Shown here: positions 7,608 to 15,688 of the stretch, one piece after another | How positions within the stretch are numbered: position 1 is the first letter of the stretch | Layout: each line of letters opens with the position of its first letter | DNA from: Actinomycetospora cinnamomea | GTDB taxonomy: Bacteria; Actinomycetota; Actinomycetes; Mycobacteriales; Pseudonocardiaceae | Length of the DNA: 64,000 nt | NCBI RefSeq assembly: GCF_003096675.1 | Contig: NZ_QEKW01000012.1 | Span: forward strand, 1 to 64,000 | Direction: 5' to 3' | Made by a program: the position numbers and the translations under genes | The notes under the pieces: model-generated | What the model saw: the letters and a program-made list of their open reading frames with translations, nothing else | Databases searched by the model: none | Told to the model about the DNA's origin: nothing

Positions 7608-9170
7608 TCAGACCGGCGCGCGGGCCGCTGCCTCGCGACCCCGGCGGTGGGCCGCGGCGACCGCCGCCGTGACCGCGGTGACCCCGAGCGCCACCAGTAC
7701 CGCCCCCGCCACGAGCAGGGCCAGCGAGAGCCCCCGCAGCCCGGGCACCGTGGCCCCGGCGTCCGCGGCCACGTCGATCCCGGGGCGCCCGTCGGGCTGG
7801 AGCACGACGAGGGTCCAGTCGCCGGGGGCGGGCCGCCAGGTGAGCGTCTGTGTCCCCGCCCCCGAGGCCTGCGCCACCCAGATGCCCGCGTCGGAGGGCG
7901 GGGTCGCCGGCGGACCGCCCGGCTGCTCCACGACCCAGGGCCGGGTGGCGCCCTCCCGGTCGGTCACCGTGCCGGACGCCACCCCGGCGAGGTAGCGGTC
8001 CACCGATGCCCGCGGGGCGATCCCGACGAAGACCGGGCGGCCGGGCTCCAGGGCCGCCGCGCGCACCCGGACGACGCCCAGCGCCGCGCCCGGCGAGAAC
8101 GTCGCGGTACCGCTCGGGTCGAGCAGCAGCTCCGGCGAGCGCACGGCGTAGCCGGCGCCGGTGACGACCGTCGGCGGGGTGGTGAGGAAGCCGGCGGAGT
8201 CCCGCGCCGAGGCGTCGGCCGCGAGCCCGGTGACCCCACCGATCACCGGCGGCACCGCGCCGAGGCACAGCAGCGCACCGAGGGCGAGCGCCACGATCGG
8301 GCCCGCGCTCCAGCCCGAGTGCGCGGGATGGACCGGCGGGGCGGTCTGGGGACCGGAGGCCGGGGGAGCGACTGCCGGGGGAGCGACTGCCGGGGGAGCG
8401 CCAGCCGGTCCGGGAGCCGCAGCCGGAGCAGCGCCGGCGGGGACGTCCGGCTCGCGCTCGCCCGGCTGGAGCAGGAACGGCGGGTAGCGGTCGGTCAGCA
8501 GCGTGACGTAGGCCGCGACGCGCAGCACCCACCGGTTCAGCCCCATGACCAGGTCGAACAGCGGCCGCGGGTAGGACCCGCGCACCGCGTGCACGACGAT
8601 GCCGACGAGGGCCAGCAGCCCGATCAGCCCGCCGGCGCCCACCGACCACTCGTAGCCCTGGTCCTGCCACACCCACCACGGGCTCGAGATCAGCAGCCCG
8701 ACCACGAGGAGGTGGGGGAGCGCCAGCAGCCACGACTTGACCAGCACGAGTCCGCGCGAGAGCCGCTCCGGGTACTCGACCTCGAGGTCGGCGGGGTAGT
8801 CGGGGTCGGGCTGGAGGCTGAACGGCGGGTACCGGTCGGTGCCGAAGGCGGCGTTGGTGTAGAAGGCGACGCGCCACGACCAGCGCAGCACGCCCACCGT
8901 GAAGTCGAACAGCACCCGCGGGTAGCGGCCGGTCACAAGGATCGCGACGAAGGCGACCACGCCGACGACGACCAACGCGATCCACAGGAACGCCAGGACG
9001 AACCAGTGCGGGATCGCCAGGAGCCACTTGACCAGCCACAGCCACCGTGACAGCCCGGGATCGAGCTCGCCGCGGACCCGAGCCGGATAGGACGGGGGCG
9101 GCGGCGGAGGCGGTGGGGGTGGCGGTGGCTGCGGGGACTGCGGGGACTGCGGCGGGTTCGTGGTCGTCAC
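7608..9170 (-). CDS. DUF4389 membrane protein, two DUF4389 units
   Basis: Predicted 520-aa membrane protein. After a Pro-rich N-terminus (12 consecutive Pro within residues 14-28) come two DUF4389 units, about 45-135 and 150-245, each with paired helices and the signature RYPR-LFDF/RYPPF(S/L)LQP. A Pro/Ala linker follows, then a single helix, an extracytoplasmic beta-rich region of about 170 residues, and a final C-terminal helix (LSLALLVAGAVLVALGVTAV). DUF4389 has no known function. The GTG start at 9170 is preceded by GGGAGG. A partial DosR-like box is centred near 42 bases upstream (9206-9219) but matches only six of eight positions. Confidence 0.78.
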   Translation of the reverse strand: MTTTNPPQSPQSPQPPPPPPPPPPPPSYPARVRGELDPGLSRWLWLVKWLLAIPHWFVLAFLWIALVVVGVVAFVAILVTGRYPRVLFDFTVGVLRWSWRVAFYTNAAFGTDRYPPFSLQPDPDYPADLEVEYPERLSRGLVLVKSWLLALPHLLVVGLLISSPWWVWQDQGYEWSVGAGGLIGLLALVGIVVHAVRGSYPRPLFDLVMGLNRWVLRVAAYVTLLTDRYPPFLLQPGEREPDVPAGAAPAAAPGPAGAPPAVAPPAVAPPASGPQTAPPVHPAHSGWSAGPIVALALGALLCLGAVPPVIGGVTGLAADASARDSAGFLTTPPTVVTGAGYAVRSPELLLDPSGTATFSPGAALGVVRVRAAALEPGRPVFVGIAPRASVDRYLAGVASGTVTDREGATRPWVVEQPGGPPATPPSDAGIWVAQASGAGTQTLTWRPAPGDWTLVVLQPDGRPGIDVAADAGATVPGLRGLSLALLVAGAVLVALGVTAVTAAVAAAHRRGREAAARAPV

Positions 9171-9262
9171 GACGGCCTCCCGTTCGGTCGGGCGTGTCCC
9201 CGGGAGGGTCGAGCGGTCGACCGCAGCGCAGCAGGGCCGACCGGACCGGGAGGCCCGGGCGT

Positions 9263-9670
9263 TCAGTCCTGGGGATCGTCGGCGTGCGCGAGGGCGGCGA
9301 GCGCGTCGGTCGCGGTGACGATGCCCACCACGACGCCGTCCTCGGTGACGAGGGTGGCCTCGAGCCCACCGGCGAGCACCGCCCGCGCGACCTGCGGTGA
9401 CGACGCGCCGGCCTCCACGGTCGGCACCGGCCGGCGGGCCAGGCGCCCGACGGGACCGGTGACGCCGTCGACCGCCGCGGCGATGAGGTCGCGGTCGACC
9501 AGCAGCCCCACGCACCGGTCCTCGGCGACCACCGGCAGGTGCCGCACGCCGGCCACCCGCATGACGCGCAGGGCGTCGGCCACCGTGGCCTGTTCGGTCA
9601 CCACCCGCACGGGGCGGCTGGGGTGGAGGCGCAGCGAGGGCTCGTGCGGGGTGGACCGGGTCGTCGCCAT
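9263..9670 (-). CDS. CBS-domain pair protein
   Basis: Predicted 135-aa protein consisting of two CBS modules: the first ends HLPVVAEDRCVGLLVDRDL, the second ends EDGVVVGIVTATDALAAL. Such stand-alone CBS pairs (compare Hrp1 of M. tuberculosis, a DosR-regulon member) bind nucleotides and are thought to sense energy state. Two in-frame ATGs are possible (9670 and 9679) and neither has a ribosome binding site. I prefer 9670 because it places the DosR-like box at the same distance as in the other CBS genes, with TGCGAT at -13 to -8. It is divergent from the flavodoxin operon. Confidence 0.8.
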   Translation of the reverse strand: MATTRSTPHEPSLRLHPSRPVRVVTEQATVADALRVMRVAGVRHLPVVAEDRCVGLLVDRDLIAAAVDGVTGPVGRLARRPVPTVEAGASSPQVARAVLAGGLEATLVTEDGVVVGIVTATDALAALAHADDPQD

Positions 9671-9706
9671 GGCGCCCATCGCACGCGCACGGCACGCCGG
9701 GCGGCA

Positions 9707-9720
9707 GGGGCGAGGGTCCC
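9707..9720 (-). promoter_or_regulatory. DosR/DevR-like box between CBS and flavodoxin operon
   Basis: GGGGCGAGGGTCCC matches all eight fixed positions of GGGnC-N4-GnCCC. It is centred 43.5 bases upstream of the CBS start at 9670 and about 117 bases upstream of the divergent flavodoxin gene. Confidence 0.48.
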
Positions 9721-9830
9721 GGTCGCGCGGCCCGACCGCCCTGCCCGTCGTCCCGAGCCGCGCGGCCCGTTCGACCCTGCCCGCGCCGCGGCCCCGCCGT
9801 CAGGGTGGCGGCGGCAGGAGGAGGTGGACC

Positions 9831-10358
9831 ATGTCCCGGGCCCTGGTGGTCTTCGAATCGATGTACGGCAACACCGAGGCGGTCGCCCGCGCGATCGCCG
9901 ACGGTCTCGCCACCCGCGTCCCGGTCGACCTCGTCGAGGTCGGCGTCGCGGCCGCGGTCCCGGACCCGGACGTCGGCCTCGTCGTCGTGGGCGGGCCCAC
10001 CCACGCCTTCGGCATGAGCCGCCCGTCGACCCGGCGGGACGCGGCCCAGAAGACGGGCCGGGCGACGGTGTCCCGCGCGGACGGGGTGCGGGAGTGGCTC
10101 GAGGCCCTGCCGTCGCGCCCGGACCTGCTGGCCGCGTCCTTCGACACCCGCATCGACCGGCCGCGGGTGCCGGGCTCCGCGGCCCGGGCGATCCGCCGGC
10201 GCCTCCGCCGCCGCGGCGCGACCACGGTCGACACGCCGCACAGCTTCTTCGTCGAGGGGTCCGAGGGCCCCCTGGTCGACGGCGAGCTCGACCGGGCCCG
10301 CGCCTGGGGCGCGGGTCTGGCGGCGGCGATCGCCGTGCCGGCCGGGGGTGCGTCGTGA
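9831..10358 (+). CDS. Flavodoxin-like protein
   Basis: Predicted 175-aa protein with the FMN phosphate loop near the N-terminus (ESMYGNTEAVARAIA, residues about 9-23) and the second flavodoxin strand VVVGGPTHAFGMSRP (about 52-66), which binds the isoalloxazine ring. A long insert is rich in Arg (RAIRRRLRRRG). It is likely a cytosolic electron carrier or oxidoreductase. ATG 9831 follows AGGAGGAGG at about 9817-9825. It leads a USP and CBS operon, coupled through GTGA. Confidence 0.85.
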   Translation: MSRALVVFESMYGNTEAVARAIADGLATRVPVDLVEVGVAAAVPDPDVGLVVVGGPTHAFGMSRPSTRRDAAQKTGRATVSRADGVREWLEALPSRPDLLAASFDTRIDRPRVPGSAARAIRRRLRRRGATTVDTPHSFFVEGSEGPLVDGELDRARAWGAGLAAAIAVPAGGAS

Positions 10359-11227
10359 CGGGCGAGCCCGTCGTCGTCGGGGTCTCGGGCGAGGGCGACG
10401 AGGAGCCCGCCGTGCGGTGGGCCGCCGCCGAGGCGCGCGCCCTGGGCGTCCACCTGCGCCTGGTGCACGGGCTCGTCGCGCCCCGACGGGGCCACCCCGG
10501 GTGTCCGCCGACCGGCGTCGACCCGCGGCAGGGCCTGCTCGGCCGGGCGCGGCAGGAGCTGCGCGCCCTGCGCGACGAGGCGCACGGGGTCGTCCCGGGT
10601 CTCGTCGTCGACCAGCAGGTGATCGAGCGTGAGCCGGTCCAGCTGCTGCGGACCCAGGGGCGCACGGCCTCCCTCCTCGTGATCGGCAGCCACGGTTTCG
10701 GCCCGCTCGGCGAGCGGGTCCTGGGCGGTGTCGCGCGCGGACTCGCCGGGCATGTCGACGTCCCCCTGGTCGTCGTCGCCCCCGCCTGTGCCCAGCGGAC
10801 GCCGGCGGACGCGCGCGGCGCGGTGGTGGTCGGGGACGACGGCACGGCCGGCGCGCGCGGTGCCCTGCATTTCGCGGCGCACCGCGCCGCGGCCCGGCGA
10901 GTCCCGCTGGTCGTCGTCCGCGCCGGACGCGAGGCGCGCCTGCTGCCCGACGAGGTCCCCGGCGTCGGACCGGGGCACCCGCCCGCCGTCCACGTCGTCA
11001 TCGCCGAGGACCGCGCGGACCGCGTCCTCGCCGAGCAGTCCCGCGACGCCGAGCTGGTGGTGCTCGGCGTGGAGGAGGACGGCCCGCTCCACGGGCGTCG
11101 CCCCCTCCGGCCCGACCTCGTCCGGCGGGTCTCGTGCCCCGTGGTCGTCGTGCCGCCGGGCCCGTCGACCGACGCCACGGCCGGACCGGTCGCGCCGGTC
11201 GCCCTGAGCTCGGAGGTCGGGACGTGA
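10355..11227 (+). CDS. Universal stress protein, tandem UspA domains
   Basis: Predicted 290-aa protein. The N-terminal Usp domain is well formed (VVVGVSGEGDE, then GSHGFGPLGERVLGGVARGL, an ATP-loop variant, ending VPLVVVAP). The C-terminal half is shorter (VVVGDDGTAGARGALHFAA ... CPVVVVPP) and lacks the G-x2-G-x9-G loop, so only one nucleotide site is likely. The GTG start at 10355 overlaps the flavodoxin stop; its TGA overlaps the GTG of the next CBS gene. Function is inferred from family and context as a stress or dormancy factor. Confidence 0.8.
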   Translation: MTGEPVVVGVSGEGDEEPAVRWAAAEARALGVHLRLVHGLVAPRRGHPGCPPTGVDPRQGLLGRARQELRALRDEAHGVVPGLVVDQQVIEREPVQLLRTQGRTASLLVIGSHGFGPLGERVLGGVARGLAGHVDVPLVVVAPACAQRTPADARGAVVVGDDGTAGARGALHFAAHRAAARRVPLVVVRAGREARLLPDEVPGVGPGHPPAVHVVIAEDRADRVLAEQSRDAELVVLGVEEDGPLHGRRPLRPDLVRRVSCPVVVVPPGPSTDATAGPVAPVALSSEVGT

Positions 11228-11892
11228 GGACCGGCGACGTCATGACCACCCCGGTGATCACCGTGGGTCCGGACACCACGGTCCGCGACGCGACCGCCCT
11301 GATGGCCGAGCACGGCGTGGCCCTCCTGCCGGTGGTGAGCGTGGACGGTCGGCTGGTCGGGGTGGTCGCCGAGTCCGACGTCCTCCGGGGGCGGGTGCGC
11401 CACGGTCCAGGAGACCGCGACGACGCGCTGGCGCGCACCGTGGGCGACGTGATGACCCGGGCGGTGTGCACCGTCTCGCCGTGGACCGACGTCGCCGCGG
11501 CCGTCGTGCTGATGGTGGACCGCGGCCTGCGCAGCCTGCCGGTGGTCGGCGAGGGCGGGCTCGTCGGGATCATCACGCGTCGCGACGTGGCGCGCGTGCT
11601 CGGGCGCAGCGACGAGGACCTGCGTCTCGCCGTGTCCCGGCGGCTGGACGCCTACGCGGGGTGTCATCGGTGGGAGGTCCACGCCCACCGGGGCGGGATC
11701 GTGCTCTGCGACGAGGAGGACGACCCCGTGCAGCAGCACATTGCCACGGTCCTCGCGGCCGCGGTCCCCGGCACCGTGCACGTCGCGACCCACCGCCGCG
11801 ACTCCTGCCCGGTGCACGCCGTTCGCGGCCTGAGCAGGCCGACCGTCGGAGTCGGGACCGGCGACCGGCGCAGGCAGGCCGTTGGTCCCTGA
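11224..11892 (+). CDS. CBS-domain pair protein with C-terminal extension
   Basis: Predicted 222-aa protein. Residues about 5-60 and 72-125 are clean CBS modules (VMTTPVITVGPDTTVRDA ... VVAESDVLRG and VMTRAVCTVSPWTDVAAA ... IITRRDVARVLG). A C-terminal region of about 90 residues (LRLAVSRRLDAYAG followed by HAHRGGIVLCDEEDD) is reminiscent of the BON-type extension seen in some CBS-BON proteins but is not convincing. It is the last gene of the flavodoxin-USP-CBS operon, with start GTG 11224 fixed by a 4-base overlap. Confidence 0.82.
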   Translation: MRTGDVMTTPVITVGPDTTVRDATALMAEHGVALLPVVSVDGRLVGVVAESDVLRGRVRHGPGDRDDALARTVGDVMTRAVCTVSPWTDVAAAVVLMVDRGLRSLPVVGEGGLVGIITRRDVARVLGRSDEDLRLAVSRRLDAYAGCHRWEVHAHRGGIVLCDEEDDPVQQHIATVLAAAVPGTVHVATHRRDSCPVHAVRGLSRPTVGVGTGDRRRQAVGP

Positions 11893-11973
11893 CCGCGGGC
11901 CACGGCCCGGGTGACCGTCACGACGGGCTCGTCGATCGACGGGTCCGATCCGTGGGTAGTGGGAGGAGGAGCC

Positions 11974-12450
11974 ATGAGCGAGCAGACCACCGGGGCACGC
12001 CCCGAGTACCGGGCGCAACCGGCCGGGACGACGGGCGGCGCGCCGGCGCCGGCTCCGGAGATGAGTGCCTGGGCCGGATGGGTCCGTTTCGGCGCCGTCG
12101 TGATGGTGGTCGTCGGGGTGTTCGGCGTGATCGAGGGCCTGGCCGCCATCGTGAGCCCGACGTACTTCGTGACCGCCACCGGGACGGTGCTCGTCCTGTC
12201 GTGGGCGACGTGGGGCTGGATCCACCTGATCCTGGGCGCCCTGGTCGCGATCGTCGGGGCCAGCCTGCTCGGTGAGGCGCCGACCTGGGCCCGGGGTGCG
12301 GGGATCGCCCTCGTCGGGCTGAGCGCGATCGTGCACCTGATCGCCATCCCGGTGGCGCCGGTCTGGTCGATCGTCGTCATCGCCCTGGACGTGGTGATCC
12401 TCTACGCGCTCATCACGACCTGGGGTGCGCCGCTGGACGCCCGAGGCTGA
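11974..12450 (+). CDS. DUF7144-like four-helix membrane protein
   Basis: Predicted 158-aa protein. Residues 1-30 form a polar cytosolic tail, followed by four membrane helices with the family-like WGWIHLILGALVAIVGASLL and PVWSIVVIALDVVILYAL segments of DUF7144 proteins, whose function is unknown. ATG 11974 follows a strong GGGAGGAGGA at 11961-11970. It has its own promoter region of about 80 bp and ends before a strong hairpin, so it is probably monocistronic. Confidence 0.78.
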   Translation: MSEQTTGARPEYRAQPAGTTGGAPAPAPEMSAWAGWVRFGAVVMVVVGVFGVIEGLAAIVSPTYFVTATGTVLVLSWATWGWIHLILGALVAIVGASLLGEAPTWARGAGIALVGLSAIVHLIAIPVAPVWSIVVIALDVVILYALITTWGAPLDARG

Positions 12451-12456
12451 CCCGCT

Positions 12457-12485
12457 CGCCCCCGGGCCGCGCCGGCTCGGGGGCG
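12457..12485 (+). terminator. GC-rich terminator hairpin
   Basis: The core CCCCCGGGCCG-CGC-CGGCTCGGGGG pairs over 11 bp with one G-U, extendable by two more pairs, and a three-base loop. It begins 6 bases after the DUF7144 stop. No T-run follows, as is common in actinomycetes. Confidence 0.6.
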
Positions 12486-12533
12486 GGCCCGTGCCCGTCC
12501 GGCGAGGTCCACGAAGGCTCCGGAGAGGTGATC

Positions 12534-13115
12534 GTGGTGACCGAGACGGGCCGGGCCGACATGCCCGACCGGATGCGCGACCTGGTCCTGGCCGTCGACG
12601 CGTACCGGCGCGCGTACGCCGACGTGCTCGGGCTGGGCGTGGGCGAGGTGCTGACCATCTCCGACCTCGGGCGCGAAGGCCCTCGCCCGGTCTCCCTCCT
12701 GGCCGCCCGGCTGGGCGTCGCCCCGCCGGCGGGCACGGCCCTGGTCGACCGGATGCAGAGCAAGGGGCTGGTGGTGCGCCGCCCGCACCCGACTGATCGC
12801 CGCAGCACGCTCGTCGACCTCACGCCGCGGGGCCGCCGCGTCGCGGAGCTCATGGGCCGGCTGTTCCAGGACGACGTGCAGTCCGCGCTGGACGACGCCT
12901 CTGTGGAGCACGTCGAGGAGCTCGCCGCCCTGCTCGACGGCATCGCCGCCGCCCTGCGCCATGGCGCGGCCGACGTCAACCGGCTGCGTCGCCGGTTGCT
13001 GCGCGAGGACACGGCCGGCGCGGACGACGGTGAGGACGCGCCGACGGCCCCGGCACCCCCGCCCACCCCCGCCGGGCCGGACGACACGGCGGAGTCGACA
13101 GGAGGAACACCGTGA
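12534..13115 (+). CDS. MarR-family regulator
   Basis: Predicted 193-aa winged-helix protein: DNA-binding core about residues 35-100 (VLTISDLGREGPRPVSLLAA, then PPAGTALVDRMQSKGLV as recognition helix, and the wing RRPHPTDRRSTLVDLTPRGR), flanked by dimerisation helices, with a disordered acidic/Pro-rich tail of about 35 residues. Ligand and targets are unknown. GTG 12534 is preferred because GGAGAGG lies about seven bases upstream; GTG 12528 or 12537 cannot be excluded. Its stop overlaps the start of the damaged USP gene, so it may control the USP genes behind it. Confidence 0.85.
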   Translation: MVTETGRADMPDRMRDLVLAVDAYRRAYADVLGLGVGEVLTISDLGREGPRPVSLLAARLGVAPPAGTALVDRMQSKGLVVRRPHPTDRRSTLVDLTPRGRRVAELMGRLFQDDVQSALDDASVEHVEELAALLDGIAAALRHGAADVNRLRRRLLREDTAGADDGEDAPTAPAPPPTPAGPDDTAESTGGTP

Positions 13116-14031
13116 ACCGTGCCCGCCCGGGGACCCCCGCACCGACCGGTGAGCAGCCGGGCCCGGTGCCCGAGGACCTCCCGGTCGCCGGGCCCCCGCT
13201 CGTCGTCGGGGTCGACGGCTCCCCGGACGCCACCGCTGCGGCCGTCTGGGCCGCCGAGGAGGCGGTCCGACGGCACCGGGCCTGCAGGTGCTGACCGTCC
13301 TGCCGGCCCGCGGCGTGCGGTCCGCCTTCTTCCCCGCCGACGCCGCCGAGGAGGCCCGGCGCGCGGTGCCCGGGCTCGCGGTGTCCACCGCGGTGCGCGA
13401 CGGCGACCCGGTCGAGCGGCTCCTCGAGGCCGCTCGGGACGCCGAGGCGCTCGTCGTGGGCCGCGGGCGCGGGGCGCTCGGCGGGCTCGCCCTCGGGTCC
13501 GTGGCCGCCGAGCTGGCCGCGCGGTCGGTCCGTCCCACCGTCGTGGTGCCCGAGGGGCAGCGGCCCCGGCCGGAGGGCCCGGTGGTCGTCGGCGTCGACG
13601 GCACCCCGGCCGGCGAGGCCGCGCTCGGATACGCCTTCGCCGCCGCCGACCGCGAGTCCGTGCCGCTGGTCGCCGTCCACGTCTGGCGCGACCTCGACGA
13701 CCCCGAGTGGTCCCCGGCCTTCGCAGACGACGCGGACGACGCCGACGGCGCCGACGACGCCGACGGCCCGGCCGCGACCCCCGAGGCGGAGCTGCTCGCC
13801 GAGCGGCTCGCGGGCTGGAGCGCCACGTACCCGGACGTCGAGGTCCAGCGCCGCCTGCCCGAGGGTCGCGCGGCCGGTGTTCTCGTCCGCTGGTCCGGCT
13901 CCGCACGGCTGCTCGTGCTCGGCACGCGGGGGCGTCGGGGGCTCACCGCGCTCGGACGGTCGGTCAGCCGGTCGGTGCTCGGCCGGACCGCGTGCCCGGT
14001 GGCGGTCGTCCCGCCGCACGACCGGGCGTAG
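13112..14031 (+). pseudogene. Universal stress protein gene with a -1 frameshift
   Basis: The frame opening at GTG 13112 encodes VVVGVDGSPDATAAAVW and then stops at 13292-13294, while the second frame continues from about 13280 to 14031 with a full second Usp domain (VVVGVDGTPAGEAAL ... GTRGRRGLTALGRSVSRSVL ... CPVAVVPP). Adding one G in the GGG run near 13277-13283 (CACCGGGCCTGCAG) would join them as RRHRGLQVLTVLPA, a normal Usp sequence. This is either a real lesion or a sequencing indel. The restored protein would be about 306 aa with tandem domains. It overlaps the MarR stop by 4 bases. Confidence 0.75.
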
Positions 14032-14141
14032 GGCGACCATCGACCCGCCGGGTCGGGCCCGGACGACCCGGGCGGCGAGCCGGCCGATGGTCGAGCGTCT
14101 CCTCGGGCGGGCGAGGGCCCGTGCGAGGAGAGGAGACCGCG

Positions 14142-14342
14142 ATGGACAGCACCACCGACTCCCGGCGCCGGGTCGTCGACCACGCCGGCGTGGGCATCGG
14201 CCGGGCCGGCGACGACGGCTGGGTCACCGACTTCGCGGGCGTGCGCATCGGCCGGGTCCTCGACGACGGCATCGTCGAGGACTTCTCCCACGTGCACATC
14301 GGGATGCTCGACGGGGCGCCGCGCCACGCGGCCGCCGCCTGA
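14142..14342 (+). CDS. 66-aa protein of three V-x-I-G-R repeats
   Basis: Small protein preceded by a strong GAGGAGAGGAGA. After an N-terminal polar stretch it consists of three imperfect repeats of about 17 residues: VDHAGVGIGRAGDDGW, VTDFAGVRIGRVLDDGI and VEDFSHVHIGML. Alternating hydrophobics and G-D turns suggest small beta-hairpin or flower-like blades, possibly completed by oligomerisation; this is inference. It sits between two USP genes, 8 bp before the next start, so it is probably co-expressed with stress genes. No known function. Confidence 0.75.
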   Translation: MDSTTDSRRRVVDHAGVGIGRAGDDGWVTDFAGVRIGRVLDDGIVEDFSHVHIGMLDGAPRHAAAA

Positions 14343-14350
14343 GCGCGCTC

Positions 14351-15280
14351 GTGGACGGCGACGTCCTCGGCCCCGGGCCGATCACGGTGGGGGTCGACGG
14401 CTCGCAGGCGGCACTCCGGGCCGTCCGCTGGGCGGCCCGCGCGGCCGCGGCCGGAGGGCGCGGCCTGCGGCTGGTGCTCGCGCACGTCCCCGTCGACCCG
14501 GCGCTGCTGATCGACGTGGCGCTGTGGCGCCGCGTCCAGCAGGACCTCCAGGAGGGCGCGCGCGAGCACCTCGCGCGGGCGGTCACGGCCGCCCACGACA
14601 TCGTGCCCGACCTGGCCGTCGCCGAGGAGGTCGTCGAGGGGCCGGCGGCGCCGACGCTGCTCGAGCGGGCCGGCGACGGGCTCCTCGTGGTCGGCGAACA
14701 CGGCGAGGGGGCCTTCGGTGGACCCGTCCCCGGATCGGTGGCCACGGCCGTCGCCGCGCACGCCGCCGGTCCGGTCGTGGTGGTGCGCGGGGAGGAGCCG
14801 ACCGCCTCCGACGCTCCCGTGGTGGTCGGCGTCGACGGCTCGCCGGCCAGCACGGCCGCGATCGACTTCGCGGTGGCCGCCGCGGACGCGGCCGGATGCC
14901 CGCTGGTGGCGGTGCACACGAGGTGGGACGTCCTCGTCGGCCCTGAGCTCGAGCCGCTGCTGGACTGGGGGGCGATCTCGGTCGACGAGCGCCGGGTGCT
15001 CGCCGAGCAGCTCGCGGGGCGGGCGACGACGCACCCCGACGTTCGGGTGATCCCCGTGGTGGAGCGCTCGCACCCGTCGCGGGTGCTGCTCTCGCGCGCG
15101 CGGGGGGCACGGCTGCTGGTGGTGGGGACGCGGGGCCGCGGGGGCTTCACGGGGCTGCTGCTGGGCTCGGTGAGCCGCACGATGGTGCATCGCGCGCCGT
15201 GCCCCGTCGCGGTCGTGCCGCCGCCCGGCGGGCCGCGCCACCCGCTGCGGGCGCCGCGGGTGGAGGCCGTCGTGCGGTGA
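14351..15280 (+). CDS. Universal stress protein, tandem UspA domains
   Basis: Predicted 309-aa protein with two Usp domains: first from TVGVDGSQAALRAVRWAARA to VVVVRGEE with a reduced loop (GEHGEGAFGGPVPGSVATAV), second from VVVGVDGSPASTAAIDFAVA with the canonical loop GTRGRGGFTGLLLGSVSRTM and CPVAVVPP ending. The GTG start at 14351 is the first in-frame start after the 66-aa gene and lies 8 bp behind it. It is the last gene of the MarR-USP-repeat protein-USP cluster. Confidence 0.85.
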   Translation: MDGDVLGPGPITVGVDGSQAALRAVRWAARAAAAGGRGLRLVLAHVPVDPALLIDVALWRRVQQDLQEGAREHLARAVTAAHDIVPDLAVAEEVVEGPAAPTLLERAGDGLLVVGEHGEGAFGGPVPGSVATAVAAHAAGPVVVVRGEEPTASDAPVVVGVDGSPASTAAIDFAVAAADAAGCPLVAVHTRWDVLVGPELEPLLDWGAISVDERRVLAEQLAGRATTHPDVRVIPVVERSHPSRVLLSRARGARLLVVGTRGRGGFTGLLLGSVSRTMVHRAPCPVAVVPPPGGPRHPLRAPRVEAVVR

Positions 15281-15379
15281 GGGGACCTCCGGGGATCAAC
15301 GACCCTGGTGGCCGCTGCGTGGGCTCCCCAGGCTGGCGAGGGCCAGGGCGTTCGAGACGGGGACGGCGGGGATCGAGAC

Positions 15380-15688
15380 ATGGACGGCGAGGCGATGGTG
15401 CTCCGAGGGCTGGTCGACGAGGGTCTGGTCGCCGGCCTCGACGCTCGGCGGACCGGGCACGGGCCCGTCGACCTCCGGGAGGTCACGGGGTGGACGTCGG
15501 GCGGGGTGCGCGCCCTGTCGGCCCTCCTCGACCGCGAGGACGGGGTCCGGGTGCACCCGCCCCGCCGGTCGTCGTTCCTCGAACTGCTGCGGACCGCGGA
15601 ACTCGCCGAGACCTGGCCGCTGTACCGCGACGTCCACCGGATCCTCGCCGCGGCGCGGGTGCCCGACCGGCCGGAGGTCCGCGCATGA
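15380..15688 (+). CDS. Small STAS-like protein
   Basis: Predicted 102-aa protein with a STAS-like core: PVDLREVTGWTSGGVRALSA corresponds to the strand-loop-helix that carries the phosphorylatable Ser in anti-anti-sigma factors (usually D-S-S-G), here T-S-G-G, followed by VRVHPPRRSSFLELLRTAEL. It may act in partner switching, but the changed loop weakens this. The start could be ATG 15380 or 15395; the first is preceded by GGGGA. Its TGA overlaps the ATG of the DUF6544 paralogue, indicating co-translation. Confidence 0.6.
   Translation: MDGEAMVLRGLVDEGLVAGLDARRTGHGPVDLREVTGWTSGGVRALSALLDREDGVRVHPPRRSSFLELLRTAELAETWPLYRDVHRILAAARVPDRPEVRA

Noticed and set aside
9206-9219. DosR-like box in front of the DUF4389 gene
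   Set aside because: Only six of eight fixed positions match; that level is common by chance, and the gene has a normal ribosome binding site.
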